From Pseudomonas marvdashtae (GTDB lineage: Bacteria; Pseudomonadota; Gammaproteobacteria; Pseudomonadales; Pseudomonadaceae): DNA of 64,000 bases. Under the pieces are notes generated by a model. The model saw nothing but the letters and a program-made list of their open reading frames with translations. It searched no databases and had not been told where the DNA came from. Location of the stretch: positions 266,001 through 330,000 of the forward strand of contig NZ_JABWQX020000002.1 of NCBI RefSeq assembly GCF_014268655.2, in the 5' to 3' direction. Made by a program: the position numbers and the translations under genes. This document shows positions 36,599 to 46,153 of this stretch, one piece after another. How positions within the stretch are numbered: the first letter of the stretch is position 1; every line of letters begins with the position of its first letter.

Positions 36599-36759
36599 GG
36601 GAGGCACTGTTTGAAGGAATATTCGGCCAAAAACAAAGAATGACCGCATGATGGGCGGGGATTCTAGCATTTAGTCGAGGGATGGTGTAGGACGGAGCGG
36701 ATTTGAGTGCGGGCCATAGGCGCCAAGGCTTGTAGGCTGCTTCGAAGGGCCGGATGCCA

Positions 36760-37130
36760 GAAACCACAAGGGGAGCCGAAGCTCCCCCAGAATTAGTTGC
36801 GTGCTCGTTTTTATTATTGGTTTCGGGCTTCTTGTTTTTGTTGAGTGCCCGCGCCACGAGGTTTTCCCTTCGTGACCCTCCCAATCGGGAGCCAAGAGCA
36901 AACGGATTGCTTTGGTCGCTGTGTTGCAGTGATCAATCGATCCAACCAGTTCAGGCACCTGTCTTGAGACAGTTTTATTGTTCTCAGCCTGGTTGCGGGG
37001 CAAGCCCCAAATACAACGCCTCTCCAAAAGAATCAGTTAGCTGCGCCTCTCGCCGTCTTGTTTTTATTGTGCGTGAGTCGATTCGTCTTATTTTTATTGT
37101 CTTGTGCATTGCTTGTTATTGTTCTTGTAC
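36760..37130 (-). ncRNA. crcZ: CrcZ small RNA (sequesters Hfq/Crc)
   Basis: CrcZ relieves carbon catabolite repression by soaking up Hfq and Crc through repeated A-rich (CA) motifs. On the minus strand six such motifs are visible: AACAATAACAAG near the 5' end, ACAATAAAAATAAGACG, ACAATAAAAACAAGACG, AACAATAAAACTG, CAAAAACAAGAAG and CAATAATAAAAACGAG. The predicted 5' end (37130) is 11 bases past the GC of a perfect sigma-54 promoter. The 3' end is set by the GGGGAGC-TTCG-GCTCCCC hairpin at 36770-36787. About 370 bases, matching known CrcZ size. The place between cbrB and pcnB is the conserved CrcZ locus. End points are estimates. Confidence 0.92.
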
Positions 37131-37140
37131 CAAAGCTATA

Positions 37141-37156
37141 GCAGGGTGCGTGCCAA
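37141..37156 (-). promoter_or_regulatory. Sigma-54 promoter of crcZ
   Basis: On the minus strand TTGGCACGCACCCTGC has the ideal -24 TTGGCACG and a CTGC -12 with ten bases between GG and GC. It matches the RpoN/CbrB-driven crcZ promoter type. Confidence 0.92.
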
Positions 37157-37213
37157 CTTTTGTCAGGCCCAGGGAAACCGGGGGTTCTATGGTTATAGCG
37201 GTTTTTTCAGGGC

Positions 37214-37252
37214 AAAAAAAAGCCGGGGTTTCGTTACCGTAAACCCCGGCTT
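37214..37252 (-). terminator. Terminator of the cbrAB transcript
   Basis: Perfect 12-bp stem AAGCCGGGGTTT and AAACCCCGGCTT (37220-37231 and 37241-37252), then a T run on the minus strand. It insulates cbrB from crcZ. Its loop carries a GTTAC half-site. Confidence 0.9.
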
Positions 37253-37253
37253 C

Positions 37254-37279
37254 TGTTACGTGAAAAGGCTGGGGTAACA
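37254..37279 (-). promoter_or_regulatory. CbrB binding site upstream of crcZ
   Basis: TGTTAC, 14 bases, GTAACA reads the same on both strands and equals the published CbrB target pattern TGTTAC-N14-GTAACA. It is about 100 bases upstream of the sigma-54 promoter, a normal enhancer distance. Further half-sites lie at 37233-37237 and 37299-37303. Confidence 0.88.
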
Positions 37280-37313
37280 GTTTTTTCACATTCGACTGTG
37301 TTACCCGCACGGG

Positions 37314-38744
37314 TCAGCTCTCGCTGGCAACCCCGGTCTTGCGCCGTGGGATACCCAGGCGTTGGCGGCGTTCCCACAGGCATTTGCGACTCACGCCCAG
37401 CTTGCGAGCCAGTTCGGTCTCGGTCATGTGATCCTGGTGTTCCAGGACGAAATGCTGGAAGTAGTCTTCCAGTGACAGATCTTCGGTAGGCTCGTGGCTG
37501 TTGTTGTTCGCACCGCCTTGCTGAGGTGCGAGACCGATGAATTCGTCATCGTCCAGGTCGCTCAATTCAATGTCGATACCCAGCAGGTCAGCGGAAATTT
37601 CCGGGCTTTCGCACAGGATTACCGCTCGCTCCACAGCGTTTTCCAGTTCACGGACGTTACCAGGCCAGGCGTAGTGACGAATGGCCTGCTCGGCATCCGG
37701 GGCGAATTTCAGGTCGGTGCGGTTGACGCGCGCGCTCTGACGGGCAAGAAAGGCGCTGGCGATCTCGTTGACGTCCGCGCCGCGTTCGCGCAGGGGCGGC
37801 AGCTTCAGGGCGATCACGTGCAGCCGGTAATACAAGTCTTCCCGGAACTGGCCGATTTTAGCCAGGCTCTTGAGGTCTCGGTGGGTCGCCGCGATCAGGC
37901 GTACATCGACCTTTTGCGACTGGACCGAACCGACTCGACGAATTTCGCCTTCCTGGAGCACCCGCAGCAATCGCGCCTGGGCTTCCAATGGCAGTTCACC
38001 AATTTCATCGAGGAACAGCGTGCCGCCATCCGCCGCTTCCACCAGGCCGGCGCGTCCGGCGCTGGCACCAGTGAACGCGCCTTTTTCATGACCGAACAGC
38101 TCGGACTCGATCAGGCTTTCCGGAATGGCTGCGCAGTTCACTGAAATCATCGGTGCCTTGGCCCGACGGGAAAGATTATGCAGCGCCCTGGCCACCAGCT
38201 CCTTGCCAGTACCGGACTCGCCCTGGATCAGGACATTGGAGTCGGTCGGTGCCACTTTGCGAATCTTGCTGTAAAGGTCCTGCATGGGCGGGCAAGAACC
38301 GATGATGCCGATTTCGCCGTTACTGTTGCTGGCGCCTGCCTTGCCTGATGCCGCCTTGCCGTTCGTCGGTTCCGAAGGCTGGCTGGTCGCCGTTTGTCGA
38401 TCGCGCAGGATCCGGGCCACGGCCTGGAGCATTTCGTCGTGGTCGAAGGGCTTGGCGATGTAGTCCACGGCACCCATTTTCATCGAGTCGACCGCCGAAC
38501 GCAGGCTGGCGTAACTGGTCATGATCAGCACGGGCGTGCCCTGGCCGAGCTTGATCAGTTCGGTGCCGGGGGCGCCGGGCAGGCGCAGGTCGCTGACGAT
38601 CAGGTCAAACGTTGGAATGCTGAAGCGCTCTTGTGCTTCCTGCACAGAACCGGCTTCGCTGACCTGGTACTGGTTGCGTTCCAGCAGGCGGCGCAAGGCG
38701 GAGCGGATAATTGTTTCGTCTTCGACGATCAAAATGTGCGGCAT
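37314..38744 (-). CDS. cbrB: Sigma-54 response regulator CbrB
   Basis: NtrC-class activator that turns on crcZ and carbon and amino-acid use. 476 residues. Receiver domain at ~1-120 with the phosphorylated Asp in [12 protein letters not shown]. Linker rich in Ser, Gly and Asn. The AAA+ domain has Walker [15 protein letters not shown], the complete GAFTGA sigma-54 loop and the [19 protein letters not shown] segment. Fis-type HTH near the C-terminus ([25 protein letters not shown]). 22 bases downstream of cbrA and co-transcribed. Its target site and crcZ lie next in line. Confidence 0.97.
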   Translation of the reverse strand: MPHILIVEDETIIRSALRRLLERNQYQVSEAGSVQEAQERFSIPTFDLIVSDLRLPGAPGTELIKLGQGTPVLIMTSYASLRSAVDSMKMGAVDYIAKPFDHDEMLQAVARILRDRQTATSQPSEPTNGKAASGKAGASNSNGEIGIIGSCPPMQDLYSKIRKVAPTDSNVLIQGESGTGKELVARALHNLSRRAKAPMISVNCAAIPESLIESELFGHEKGAFTGASAGRAGLVEAADGGTLFLDEIGELPLEAQARLLRVLQEGEIRRVGSVQSQKVDVRLIAATHRDLKSLAKIGQFREDLYYRLHVIALKLPPLRERGADVNEIASAFLARQSARVNRTDLKFAPDAEQAIRHYAWPGNVRELENAVERAVILCESPEISADLLGIDIELSDLDDDEFIGLAPQQGGANNNSHEPTEDLSLEDYFQHFVLEHQDHMTETELARKLGVSRKCLWERRQRLGIPRRKTGVASES

Positions 38745-38766
38745 TGATTCGATTCTCTCGACGGTC

Positions 38767-41721
38767 TCAGTTCACAGCGGACGTCGCTTCGACATGACGT
38801 GGCAAGGTTACCCGGATACGGGTGCCGCGTTGGCTCTGAACATCGGCCGGGCTGTCGATGGTGATTTGTCCATAATGCTCTTCAACGATGGAATAGACCA
38901 GTGCGAGGCCCAGACCGGTGCCCTCGCCAGGATCCTTGGTGGTGAAGAAAGGTTCGAACAATCGGTCCATGATGTTCTGTGGGATACCGCTGCCTTCGTC
39001 TTCGACGATCAGGTCGACAGTATGTTCGAAAGCTTCGCTCTTGACGCGCACCGCACTGCCGGCCGGTGAAGCGTCGCGGGCGTTGGACAACAGGTTGATC
39101 AGCACTTGGGCGAGTCGCTGGGGGTCGCCATCGACCCAATGATCCGGATCGCACAGGTTGAAAAACTGGACTTCGAAATTGCGTCGGTTGAGCGCCAGCA
39201 GGCCTATGGCGTCCTGGGCCACTTCGGCCAGGCAGACCGGTTCGTCGTTGTGCTGGTGGCCGCCGGCATGGGCGAAACTCATCAAGGACTGGACGATGCG
39301 TGACACGCGCTTGGTCTGTTCGAGGATCTGGCCGCTGATTTCCGTCAGCTCGCCGTCGTCCTCGCGCTCTTCGCGCAGATTCTGGGCCAGGCAGGCGATG
39401 CCAGTGATGGGGTTGCCAATTTCGTGGGCGACGCCGGCGGCCAGTCGACCGATGCTGGCCAGCCGTTCGGAGTGGACCAGCTTGTCTTCGAGCATCTGGG
39501 TGTCGGTCAGGTCTTCAACCAGCAGCACCAAACCGCTGTTACCGGGCGCCAGCGGCTCGTCGATGGCCGCTTTGTGCAAGTTCAGCCAACGGGTCTGGCC
39601 GTCGAGCGCCAGGTGTTGTTTATGCAGGTGTTCGTCGGGCAGATCGATGAAGCCTTGCAGCAGACCTTTCCACGGCTCGCCCAAGGTGCTCAGGCGCGAG
39701 CCGACCACGCGCTGGGCGGCGATGCCGGTCAGCTCTTCCATGGCCTTGTTCCACATGAGGATCTCCTGATCCTTGGCCAAGGAGCAGACGCCCATCGGCA
39801 GTTCCTGCAGGGTCTGACGGTGATAGCGGCGCAGGGCATCCAGCTCGGCGGCCAGGCCGGTGAGGCGCGAATGGTAGTCCTCGAGGCGGCTTTCGATGAA
39901 GTGGATGTCTTCGGTCACGTAGTTTTCGCCGCCCGCCTTATAAGGCAGGAAGGTTTCGACCATGTCCTGGGCCACGCTGGGGCCCATCAGGCCGGACAGG
40001 TTGGCTTCGATCCGATCCCGCAAGCGGCGCAAGGCGTAGGGGCGGCGTTCATCGAATGGCAGGTAAAGGTCGCGCAGGGCCTGTTCGACTTCCTTTTGCG
40101 CGGCCTTGGCACCGAGGGGCTTGGCCAGTTGCGTAGCGAACTCTTGGGGTGAGGCGGCATGCAATTCGCGGCGTTGCGGACGACGAACGTTATCCACCGC
40201 GCAGGCTTCGGCGGCGCTGGCTTCTTCACTGCTGGCGTTGGTGAACAGTGAAATCAGGGTAAACATCAGCACGTTCGCCGCCAGCGAGGCGATGGCTGCC
40301 ATGTGCCAACTGGTGTCGTCCAGCACGTAGATCATGTTCAGCAGCGGAATATAGAAACCTTGCAGGTTGCCGAGCAGCGGCAAGAGCATGGCGACCAGCC
40401 AAACCAGGATCCCCGCCAACAGCCCGGCGATAAAGCCTCGACGGTTGGCGGTTGGCCAATACAGCACCGACAGCACGCCGGGCAGGAACTGCAAGGTTGC
40501 GACGAACGCGACGATGCCCAGGTTAGCCAGGTCCTGCCCATCGCCCAGCATCAGGTAGAAGCCGTAGCCAGCCATGATGATCGCCACGATCAGCGCCCGA
40601 CGAGTCCATTTCAGCCAGCGGTAGATATTTCCCTCCGCTGGCGGCTGGTACAGCGGCAGCACCAGATGATTGAGGGCCATGCCTGACAGCGCCAGCGTGG
40701 TCACGATGATCAATCCGCTGGCCGCCGACAGGCCGCCGATATAAGCCAGCAAGGCCAAGGCTTTGTTGTTCGCGGCGATGCCGATGCCCAGGGTGAAGTA
40801 TTCCGGGTTGGTACTGGCGCCCAGTTTCAGCCCGGCCCAGAGGATCAGCGGCACGGCCAGGCTCATCAACAGCAGGAACAGCGGCAGGCCCCAGCTTGCA
40901 CTGACCAGCGAGCGGGGATTGAGATTTTCGGTAAACGTCATGTGGTACATGTGCGGCATCACGATCGCCGAAGCGAAGAACACCAACAGCAGTGTGCGCC
41001 ATGGGCCTTCTTGCAAGGGCGTGTGCAAGGCGGCGAGGGCGGTCTGGTTCTGCAGCAGCCAGAGCTCAAGCTGCTGCGGACCGTCGAATACTCCGTACAA
41101 GGCATAGAGGCCGACACCGCCGATGGCGATCAGCTTGATCACCGACTCAAAGGCGATCGCGAACACCAGGCCTTCGTGCTTTTCCCGGGTGGCGATGTGC
41201 CGGGAGCCGAAGAAAATCGTGAACAGGATGATCAGGACGCAGAAGCTCAACGCCACGCGATGCTGCACCGGTTCGCGGGTCAGGATACTGATTGAGTCAG
41301 CCACGGCCTGCATTTGCAGGGCCAACAGCGGCAAGACGCCGACCAGCATGAAGATGGTGGTCAGCGCGCCGGCCCAGGTGCTGCGGAAACGAAAGGCGAA
41401 CAGGTCGGCCAGCGATGAGAGCTGGTAGGTGCGGGTGATTTTCAGGATCGGATAAAGCAGCACCGGCGCCAGCAGGAACGCACCGGAGACCCCGAGGTAG
41501 CTGGACAGAAAACCGTAGCCGTACTGATAGGCCAGGCCAACCGTGCCATAGAACGCCCAAGCGCTGGCATATACGCCCAGCGACAGGGTGTAGGTCAGCG
41601 GATGGCGGATGATCGCCCGTGGGATCATGCCTCGTTCGCTGATCCAGGCCACGCCGAACAGCACCGCCAGGTAGGCGGCGCTGATCAGGATCATCTGGGT
41701 CAGGCTAAAGCTCATCGGCAT
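38767..41721 (-). CDS. cbrA: Sensor kinase CbrA with a sodium-solute-symporter domain
   Basis: 984 residues. About thirteen membrane segments at ~5-500 form an SLC5-type solute:sodium symporter domain ([18 protein letters not shown]). In P. putida CbrA this part transports histidine. A STAC-like linker at ~535-620 ([20 protein letters not shown]) is followed by a PAS domain around [24 protein letters not shown]. The kinase has the H-box [20 protein letters not shown] and ATPase boxes [17 protein letters not shown] and [11 protein letters not shown]. The start is either 41721 or, two codons in, 41715. Overlaps the cbrX stop. Partner of CbrB. Confidence 0.96.
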   Translation of the reverse strand: MPMSFSLTQMILISAAYLAVLFGVAWISERGMIPRAIIRHPLTYTLSLGVYASAWAFYGTVGLAYQYGYGFLSSYLGVSGAFLLAPVLLYPILKITRTYQLSSLADLFAFRFRSTWAGALTTIFMLVGVLPLLALQMQAVADSISILTREPVQHRVALSFCVLIILFTIFFGSRHIATREKHEGLVFAIAFESVIKLIAIGGVGLYALYGVFDGPQQLELWLLQNQTALAALHTPLQEGPWRTLLLVFFASAIVMPHMYHMTFTENLNPRSLVSASWGLPLFLLLMSLAVPLILWAGLKLGASTNPEYFTLGIGIAANNKALALLAYIGGLSAASGLIIVTTLALSGMALNHLVLPLYQPPAEGNIYRWLKWTRRALIVAIIMAGYGFYLMLGDGQDLANLGIVAFVATLQFLPGVLSVLYWPTANRRGFIAGLLAGILVWLVAMLLPLLGNLQGFYIPLLNMIYVLDDTSWHMAAIASLAANVLMFTLISLFTNASSEEASAAEACAVDNVRRPQRRELHAASPQEFATQLAKPLGAKAAQKEVEQALRDLYLPFDERRPYALRRLRDRIEANLSGLMGPSVAQDMVETFLPYKAGGENYVTEDIHFIESRLEDYHSRLTGLAAELDALRRYHRQTLQELPMGVCSLAKDQEILMWNKAMEELTGIAAQRVVGSRLSTLGEPWKGLLQGFIDLPDEHLHKQHLALDGQTRWLNLHKAAIDEPLAPGNSGLVLLVEDLTDTQMLEDKLVHSERLASIGRLAAGVAHEIGNPITGIACLAQNLREEREDDGELTEISGQILEQTKRVSRIVQSLMSFAHAGGHQHNDEPVCLAEVAQDAIGLLALNRRNFEVQFFNLCDPDHWVDGDPQRLAQVLINLLSNARDASPAGSAVRVKSEAFEHTVDLIVEDEGSGIPQNIMDRLFEPFFTTKDPGEGTGLGLALVYSIVEEHYGQITIDSPADVQSQRGTRIRVTLPRHVEATSAVN

Positions 41722-41881
41722 CTTTTTGGCTCTGCAGGATGAAGGTCACGACGATCAGGATCAGCCAGAGCAGATACGGCCGATACCAGGCACCCGTGGC
41801 GTCGATCCACCAATCCATGATGGCCGGGGAGAACAGGTAAATCCCCACTACCAGGAGCAGGACCAAGCGATAGATGTACAT
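41705..41881 (-). CDS. cbrX: Small membrane protein CbrX upstream of cbrA
   Basis: 58 residues, ATG at 41879-41881 and TAG at 41705-41707, overlapping the cbrA start by 11-17 bases. Two membrane segments: YRLVLLLVVGIYLFSPAIM and PYLLWLILIVVTFIL, the second ending in a polar tail QSQKDADEL. Between them lies a Trp-rich loop (DWWIDATGAWY). A small overlapping gene at this place, cbrX, has been described in P. putida as translationally coupled to cbrA. Role in stability or signalling of CbrA is plausible but not shown here. Confidence 0.85.
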   Translation of the reverse strand: MYIYRLVLLLVVGIYLFSPAIMDWWIDATGAWYRPYLLWLILIVVTFILQSQKDADEL

Positions 41882-41958
41882 CCCGGCCTCTCTTGTTTAT
41901 GCGCGTGCCCGAAAACGTGCGGCGATGGTAACGGATGGGCGCCAAGCTGCAAGGGCCG

Positions 41959-42849
41959 TCAACGTATTTGCGCTTCGGGCAAGGTCAGCGTGCGCGGGAT
42001 CAACGTCGCATCCCAGTGACGCGAGCCCCAATCCAGCAGCTCCCGAGGGTTGGCGTCGTCCAGTTCGCAAGGCGGTTGTTGGCCCAGTGCCCTTAATGCT
42101 CGCAACAGCAGCGGCGCGGCCTGATCGGCGGCCAGCGGTGGCGAGCGGTAGCTTTTGCCGAGCTTGTGCCCGTCCGGCTGAGTAATCAACGGCACGTGCA
42201 GGTAACGCGGTTGCGGCAATCCGAGCAGCTCTTGCAGGTAGAGCTGGCGCGGCGTGGAATCCAGCAGGTCGGCGCCCCGCACGATATCGGTGACCCCCTG
42301 CCAGGCATCGTCCAGCACCACGGCCAACTGGTAGGCGTAGAGTCCGTCGCGACGGCGGATCACGAAGTCACCGGCTTCGCGACCCAAGTGCTGGCGGAAC
42401 TCGCCCTGGACCCGATCGATGAAATGATATTCGAGCTCGGGGACGCGCAGGCGGATGGCGGCGTCCTCGGTGTCGTGGCCGGCGTTACGGCAGAGTCCCG
42501 GGTAAATGCCTTGATACGGTTCCAGTTGCTTGCGCGAACAGATACAGGCGTAGGCCAGGCCTTGGCTGAACAAACGATCGATAACCTGCTGGTAGGCTTC
42601 ATGGCGGTCGCTCTGGCGCACCATTTCGCCGTCCCATTCAAAGCCGTAGCTTTCCAGCGCCTTGAGGATTGCCATTTGCGCGCCGGGTTCTTCCCGTGGC
42701 GGATCGAGGTCCTCCATGCGCAACAACCAGCGCCCGCCCGCCTTCCGGGCGTCCAGGTACGAGGCCAGTGCAGCGACCAGCGAGCCGAAATGCAGGTGGC
42801 CGCTTGGTGTAGGGGCGAAGCGACCGATATAGGAGGCGGTGATGGTCAT
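41959..42849 (-). CDS. gluQ: Glutamyl-Q tRNA(Asp) synthetase GluQ
   Basis: Attaches glutamate to the queuosine base of tRNA-Asp. 296 residues from the ATG at 42847-42849. A shortened class I aminoacyl-tRNA synthetase without the anticodon-binding domain. HIGH motif RFAPTPSGHLHFGSL at ~9-23, zinc site starting YACICSR and KMSK-like loop GHKLGKSYRSP at ~235. Downstream of dksA, as in most gammaproteobacteria. A 143-base gap holding the dksA terminator separates them. Confidence 0.96.
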   Translation of the reverse strand: MTITASYIGRFAPTPSGHLHFGSLVAALASYLDARKAGGRWLLRMEDLDPPREEPGAQMAILKALESYGFEWDGEMVRQSDRHEAYQQVIDRLFSQGLAYACICSRKQLEPYQGIYPGLCRNAGHDTEDAAIRLRVPELEYHFIDRVQGEFRQHLGREAGDFVIRRRDGLYAYQLAVVLDDAWQGVTDIVRGADLLDSTPRQLYLQELLGLPQPRYLHVPLITQPDGHKLGKSYRSPPLAADQAAPLLLRALRALGQQPPCELDDANPRELLDWGSRHWDATLIPRTLTLPEAQIR

Positions 42850-42944
42850 AGGGCGCAGGTTACTGAGTTCAATCAGGCAGAAATAAAAATTTTGCGGTCC
42901 GATTGTCCCCGACTGGGTTTTGCCAGCTGGCGAAACGTCGGAAA

Positions 42945-42974
42945 CAAAAAACGGAGCGTATGAACGCTCCGTTT
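42945..42974 (-). terminator. Terminator of dksA
   Basis: On the minus strand AAACGGAGCGT pairs with ACGCTCCGTTT around the loop TCAT, followed by a T run. Read-through may still supply gluQ. Confidence 0.88.
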
Positions 42975-42992
42975 CAATGACAGCCCCGGCGA

Positions 42993-43436
42993 TTATTTGC
43001 CGACCTGTTTTTCCTTGATTTCCGCAAGGGTCTTGCAGTCGACGCACATGTCAGCGGTCGGGCGTGCTTCCAGTCGCTTGACGCCGATCTCTACACCGCA
43101 CGACTCGCACCAGCCGTACTCTTCGTCTTCGATCAGTTGCAGAGTCTTGTCGATTTTCTTGATCAGCTTGCGCTCGCGATCGCGGGCGCGCAATTCAAGG
43201 CTGAATTCCTCTTCCTGGCTGGCACGATCGGCCGGGTCAGGGAAGTTGGCAGCGTCGTCTTTCATGTGGTCAACGGTGCGGTCGACTTCCTGCATCAAGT
43301 CCTGTTTCCACTTGTTCAGGATCTTGGTGAAGTGCGCGCGCATCGGGGCGCCCATGTACTCTTCGCCCGGTTGCGGCACGTATGGCTCAAACCCGCTGAG
43401 CGACTGATTTTGATTCTGCTTTGCTTGGGTGGGCAT
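42993..43436 (-). CDS. dksA: RNA polymerase-binding transcription factor DksA
   Basis: Works with ppGpp to lower rRNA promoters and raise amino-acid promoters. 147 residues from the ATG at 43434-43436. Coiled-coil tip with DDAANFPDPADRASQEEE, including the two conserved aspartates. C-terminal zinc finger CESCGVEIGVKRLEARPTADMCVDC (residues ~110-134) with all four cysteines. The GC-rich discriminators at the tRNA and rRNA promoters in this window are expected targets. Confidence 0.97.
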   Translation of the reverse strand: MPTQAKQNQNQSLSGFEPYVPQPGEEYMGAPMRAHFTKILNKWKQDLMQEVDRTVDHMKDDAANFPDPADRASQEEEFSLELRARDRERKLIKKIDKTLQLIEDEEYGWCESCGVEIGVKRLEARPTADMCVDCKTLAEIKEKQVGK

Positions 43437-43773
43437 GAATGGACCGCCTCTACTCTTGTAATCCACTACGCAGGATTGCTCCATCACCGACACCTGCCGG
43501 CCCTGCGGCTGCAAGCGGGCGAACTTACCAGATCAAATCGGGCCGCGCTACTCCCGGTTGTCGAGCCTGGGACGCTCGGGGCCTGCAAAAGGTGGCCAGG
43601 TTCGCTTCGGTGGGGACGTAATCCTGCTTAATGCTTGATTCTAGTCAAGCCTGGACCAATCGCCGGAACCATTTCCAGCGATCTACGGGCTAGGACCGTT
43701 TTCGATTGGCGCTCGTTCCCGCACCGGTTCCGGAGTTGGGTAGAATCGGTTCTTTTCAGGCGAAGGAAGGCTA
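43437..43773. other. 337-base spacer between divergent dksA and aminotransferase genes
   Basis: No gene or recognised RNA is visible. It must hold the dksA promoter on the minus strand and that of the aminotransferase on the plus strand. A ribosome site GAAGGAAGG lies at 43762-43770. A possible -10 (TAGAAT at 43741-43746) precedes the aminotransferase. Confidence 0.4.
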
Positions 43774-44946
43774 ATGGCCCAGCCCTACAGTGCACGCAGC
43801 CGTGCCATCGAACCTTTCCATGTCATGGCGCTGCTGGCGCGCGCCAACGAATTGCAGGCCGTCGGGCACGATGTCATTCACTTGGAGATCGGCGAGCCGG
43901 ACTTCACCACCGCCGAGCCAATCATCCGTGCCGGCCAGGCCGCCCTGGCAGCGGGCAAGACCCGCTACACCGCTGCGCGGGGCATTCCCGAACTGCGCGA
44001 GGCGATCGCCGGTTTTTATGCTCAGCGCTACGGCGTGGACATCGATCCCCGGCGCGTCCTGGTCACTCCGGGTGGCTCTGGCGCGTTGCTGCTGACCAGC
44101 GCCTTGCTGGTGGATCCAGGCAAGCATTGGCTGCTGGCCGACCCCGGCTATCCGTGCAACCGCCACTTCCTGCGCTTGATCGAAGGCGCGGCGCAACTGG
44201 TGCCGGTGGGGCCGGACGTACGCTATCAGTTGACTCCAGAGCTGGTGGATCGCCAATGGGACCAGGACAGTGTTGGCGCGTTGGTGGCATCGCCGGCCAA
44301 TCCGACCGGGACGATCCTCAACCGCGATGAACTGGCCGGTCTGTCGAAGGCCATCAAGGCGCACAACGGCCATCTGGTGGTGGATGAGATCTATCACGGC
44401 CTGACCTATGGCACCGATGCCGCCAGCGTGCTGGAAGTCGATGACGATGCCTTTGTCCTTAATAGTTTTTCCAAGTATTTCGGCATGACCGGTTGGCGGC
44501 TCGGTTGGCTGGTGGCTCCTTCGGCGGCCATCGGTGAGTTGGAGAAGCTCGCGCAGAACCTCTACATCAGTGCGCCGAGCATGGCCCAGTACGCGGCCTT
44601 GGCCTGTTTCGAACCGGCAACCATCGAGATTTTCGAGCAGCGTCGGGCCGAGTTCGCGCGGCGCCGCGACTTCCTGCTGCCCGCCTTGCGTGGGTTGGGG
44701 TTCGGCATTGCGGTCGAGCCTCAAGGCGCGTTTTACCTGTATGCCGACATCAGCGCATTCGGCGGCGATGCCTTTGCGTTCTGCCAGCATTTTCTTGAAA
44801 CCGAACACGTGGCGTTCACGCCGGGACTGGATTTCGGTCGCCATCAGGCCGGCCACCATGTGCGTTTCGCCTATACCCAAAGCCTGCCGCGGCTTCAGGA
44901 AGCGGTGGAGCGAATTGGACGTGGATTAAGGAGCTGGCAAGGCTGA
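43774..44946 (+). CDS. PLP-dependent aminotransferase, class I/II
   Basis: 390 residues of the aspartate-aminotransferase fold type I. Conserved elements include [29 protein letters not shown], the [15 protein letters not shown] box, and [17 protein letters not shown] with the PLP-binding Lys. The C-terminal [14 protein letters not shown] has the substrate-binding Arg. Substrate cannot be fixed. Relatives are annotated as aspartate or broad-range aromatic aminotransferases. Start ATG supported by GAAGGAAGG four bases upstream. The TGA overlaps the sfsA ATG by one base. Confidence 0.88.
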   Translation: MAQPYSARSRAIEPFHVMALLARANELQAVGHDVIHLEIGEPDFTTAEPIIRAGQAALAAGKTRYTAARGIPELREAIAGFYAQRYGVDIDPRRVLVTPGGSGALLLTSALLVDPGKHWLLADPGYPCNRHFLRLIEGAAQLVPVGPDVRYQLTPELVDRQWDQDSVGALVASPANPTGTILNRDELAGLSKAIKAHNGHLVVDEIYHGLTYGTDAASVLEVDDDAFVLNSFSKYFGMTGWRLGWLVAPSAAIGELEKLAQNLYISAPSMAQYAALACFEPATIEIFEQRRAEFARRRDFLLPALRGLGFGIAVEPQGAFYLYADISAFGGDAFAFCQHFLETEHVAFTPGLDFGRHQAGHHVRFAYTQSLPRLQEAVERIGRGLRSWQG

Positions 44947-45704
44947 TGCGTTTTTCCCCTGATTTGGAAGAAGGACGGCTGATTCGACGTTACAAGCGTT
45001 TCTTGGCCGATATCGAGACCGTTCACGGCGAACTGTTGACGATTCACTGCCCTAACACCGGTTCGATGCTCAATTGCATGGCCGAGGGCGCGCGCGTCTG
45101 GTTCAGCCGCTCCAGCGACCCCAAGCGCAAGTTGCCCGGCACCTGGGAGATCGGCGAAACCCCACAGGGACGGTTGGCCTGCATTAATACGGCGCGAGCC
45201 AACGCCCTGGTCGAGGAAGCGCTGCGCGCCGGTGTCATCCGCGAACTGAACGGTTTTACCGGGTTGAAGCGGGAAGTCGCCTATGGCGTGGAAAACAGTC
45301 GTATCGACTTTCGATTGGACTACGCTGATCACAGTTCGGCCTGGGTCGAGGTCAAGAGCGTCACCCTGGGTTTCGCCGGGACGAACGTGGCGGCGTTTCC
45401 CGATGCGGTGACACTGCGCGGTGCCAAGCACCTGAGGGAGCTTGCCTGTCTGGCCCGGCAAGGCGTGCGGGCGGTGCAGTTGTATTGCGTGAACCTGAGC
45501 GGCATCGACGCGGTGCGCCCGGCGCAGGAAATCGATCCTGTCTATGCCGCCGCGTTGCGCGAGGCGGTGGCAGCAGGGGTGGAAGTACTGGCTTATGGCG
45601 TGACCTTGACGCCGCAGCAGATGTGGGTGGATCGCCCGCTGCCGGTGCTGTTGGAACCGCTACAGGTCGACCCAGAGGCCTTGCTCGTCCTCCCGACTTT
45701 CTAG
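44946..45704 (+). CDS. sfsA: DNA/RNA nuclease SfsA
   Basis: 252 residues, slightly long for the family because of a C-terminal extension. The N-terminal OB-like part ([17 protein letters not shown] and HCPNTGSM) is followed by a nuclease-like core (WVEVKSVTL and RGAKHLREL) similar to restriction endonuclease folds. SfsA was first named for maltose sugar-fermentation stimulation and is now treated as a nucleic-acid-binding protein with nuclease features. The last 45 bases overlap, tail to tail, the Rieske gene on the other strand. Confidence 0.9.
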   Translation: MRFSPDLEEGRLIRRYKRFLADIETVHGELLTIHCPNTGSMLNCMAEGARVWFSRSSDPKRKLPGTWEIGETPQGRLACINTARANALVEEALRAGVIRELNGFTGLKREVAYGVENSRIDFRLDYADHSSAWVEVKSVTLGFAGTNVAAFPDAVTLRGAKHLRELACLARQGVRAVQLYCVNLSGIDAVRPAQEIDPVYAAALREAVAAGVEVLAYGVTLTPQQMWVDRPLPVLLEPLQVDPEALLVLPTF

Positions 45705-45977
45705 CGCCGCGAGGGATTGGCCTGCACAAGGCCCCGCGACGCATTCGCCGCTTTCAATCAGAAACAGCGCGCCATGGGTGGCGCACTGGATCAGGCTGGC
45801 GCTGGCGTCGAGGAACTGGTCAGGTTGCCATTCCAATGGCACGCCGCGATGCGGGCATCGATTCACATAGACGTACGCCTGGCCTGCACGGCGCACGGCC
45901 AGCAACTTGCGCCCCTCGATGTCGAAGCCGCGACTGCCGTTGTCGAGCAGTTCGGCGGCGGCACACAGAAATTTCAT
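45660..45977 (-). CDS. Rieske 2Fe-2S ferredoxin-like protein
   Basis: 105 residues. Rieske iron-sulfur ligands in [10 protein letters not shown] (Cys and His) and QCATHGALF (Cys and His), with the GECVAGPC loop following. Soluble, without a membrane anchor, so it resembles the small Rieske ferredoxins that pass electrons to oxygenases. No partner oxygenase lies in the window. Its gene is divergent from phuT with a Fur-like box between them, so it may be iron-controlled. The 3' end overlaps sfsA. Confidence 0.9.
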   Translation of the reverse strand: MKFLCAAAELLDNGSRGFDIEGRKLLAVRRAGQAYVYVNRCPHRGVPLEWQPDQFLDASASLIQCATHGALFLIESGECVAGPCAGQSLAALESREDEQGLWVDL

Positions 45978-46043
45978 GTCGTTCTCGAACGGTGAGCGGG
46001 CTCGCTCGATTTGGATGTGTCGGGAAGTGTCTGCGCTTGACGG

Positions 46044-46062
46044 TCAAATGAAAACAATTATC
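46044..46062 (+). promoter_or_regulatory. Fur-like box before phuT
   Basis: The stretch from 46044 to 46062 matches the 19-base Fur consensus GATAATGATAATCATTATC at 13 positions by my count, best in the right half (CAATTATC). It is 92 bases upstream of phuT and 67 bases upstream of the divergent Rieske gene. Confidence 0.65.
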
Positions 46063-46153
46063 AAATGGCGCCTCCTTTGCAGGTGACAAGGATACTGGGT
46101 CCGAAGGGTTCCATGTTCAGCCCTGCAAAAAACATCCTTGAGGAAGCTGCCTG

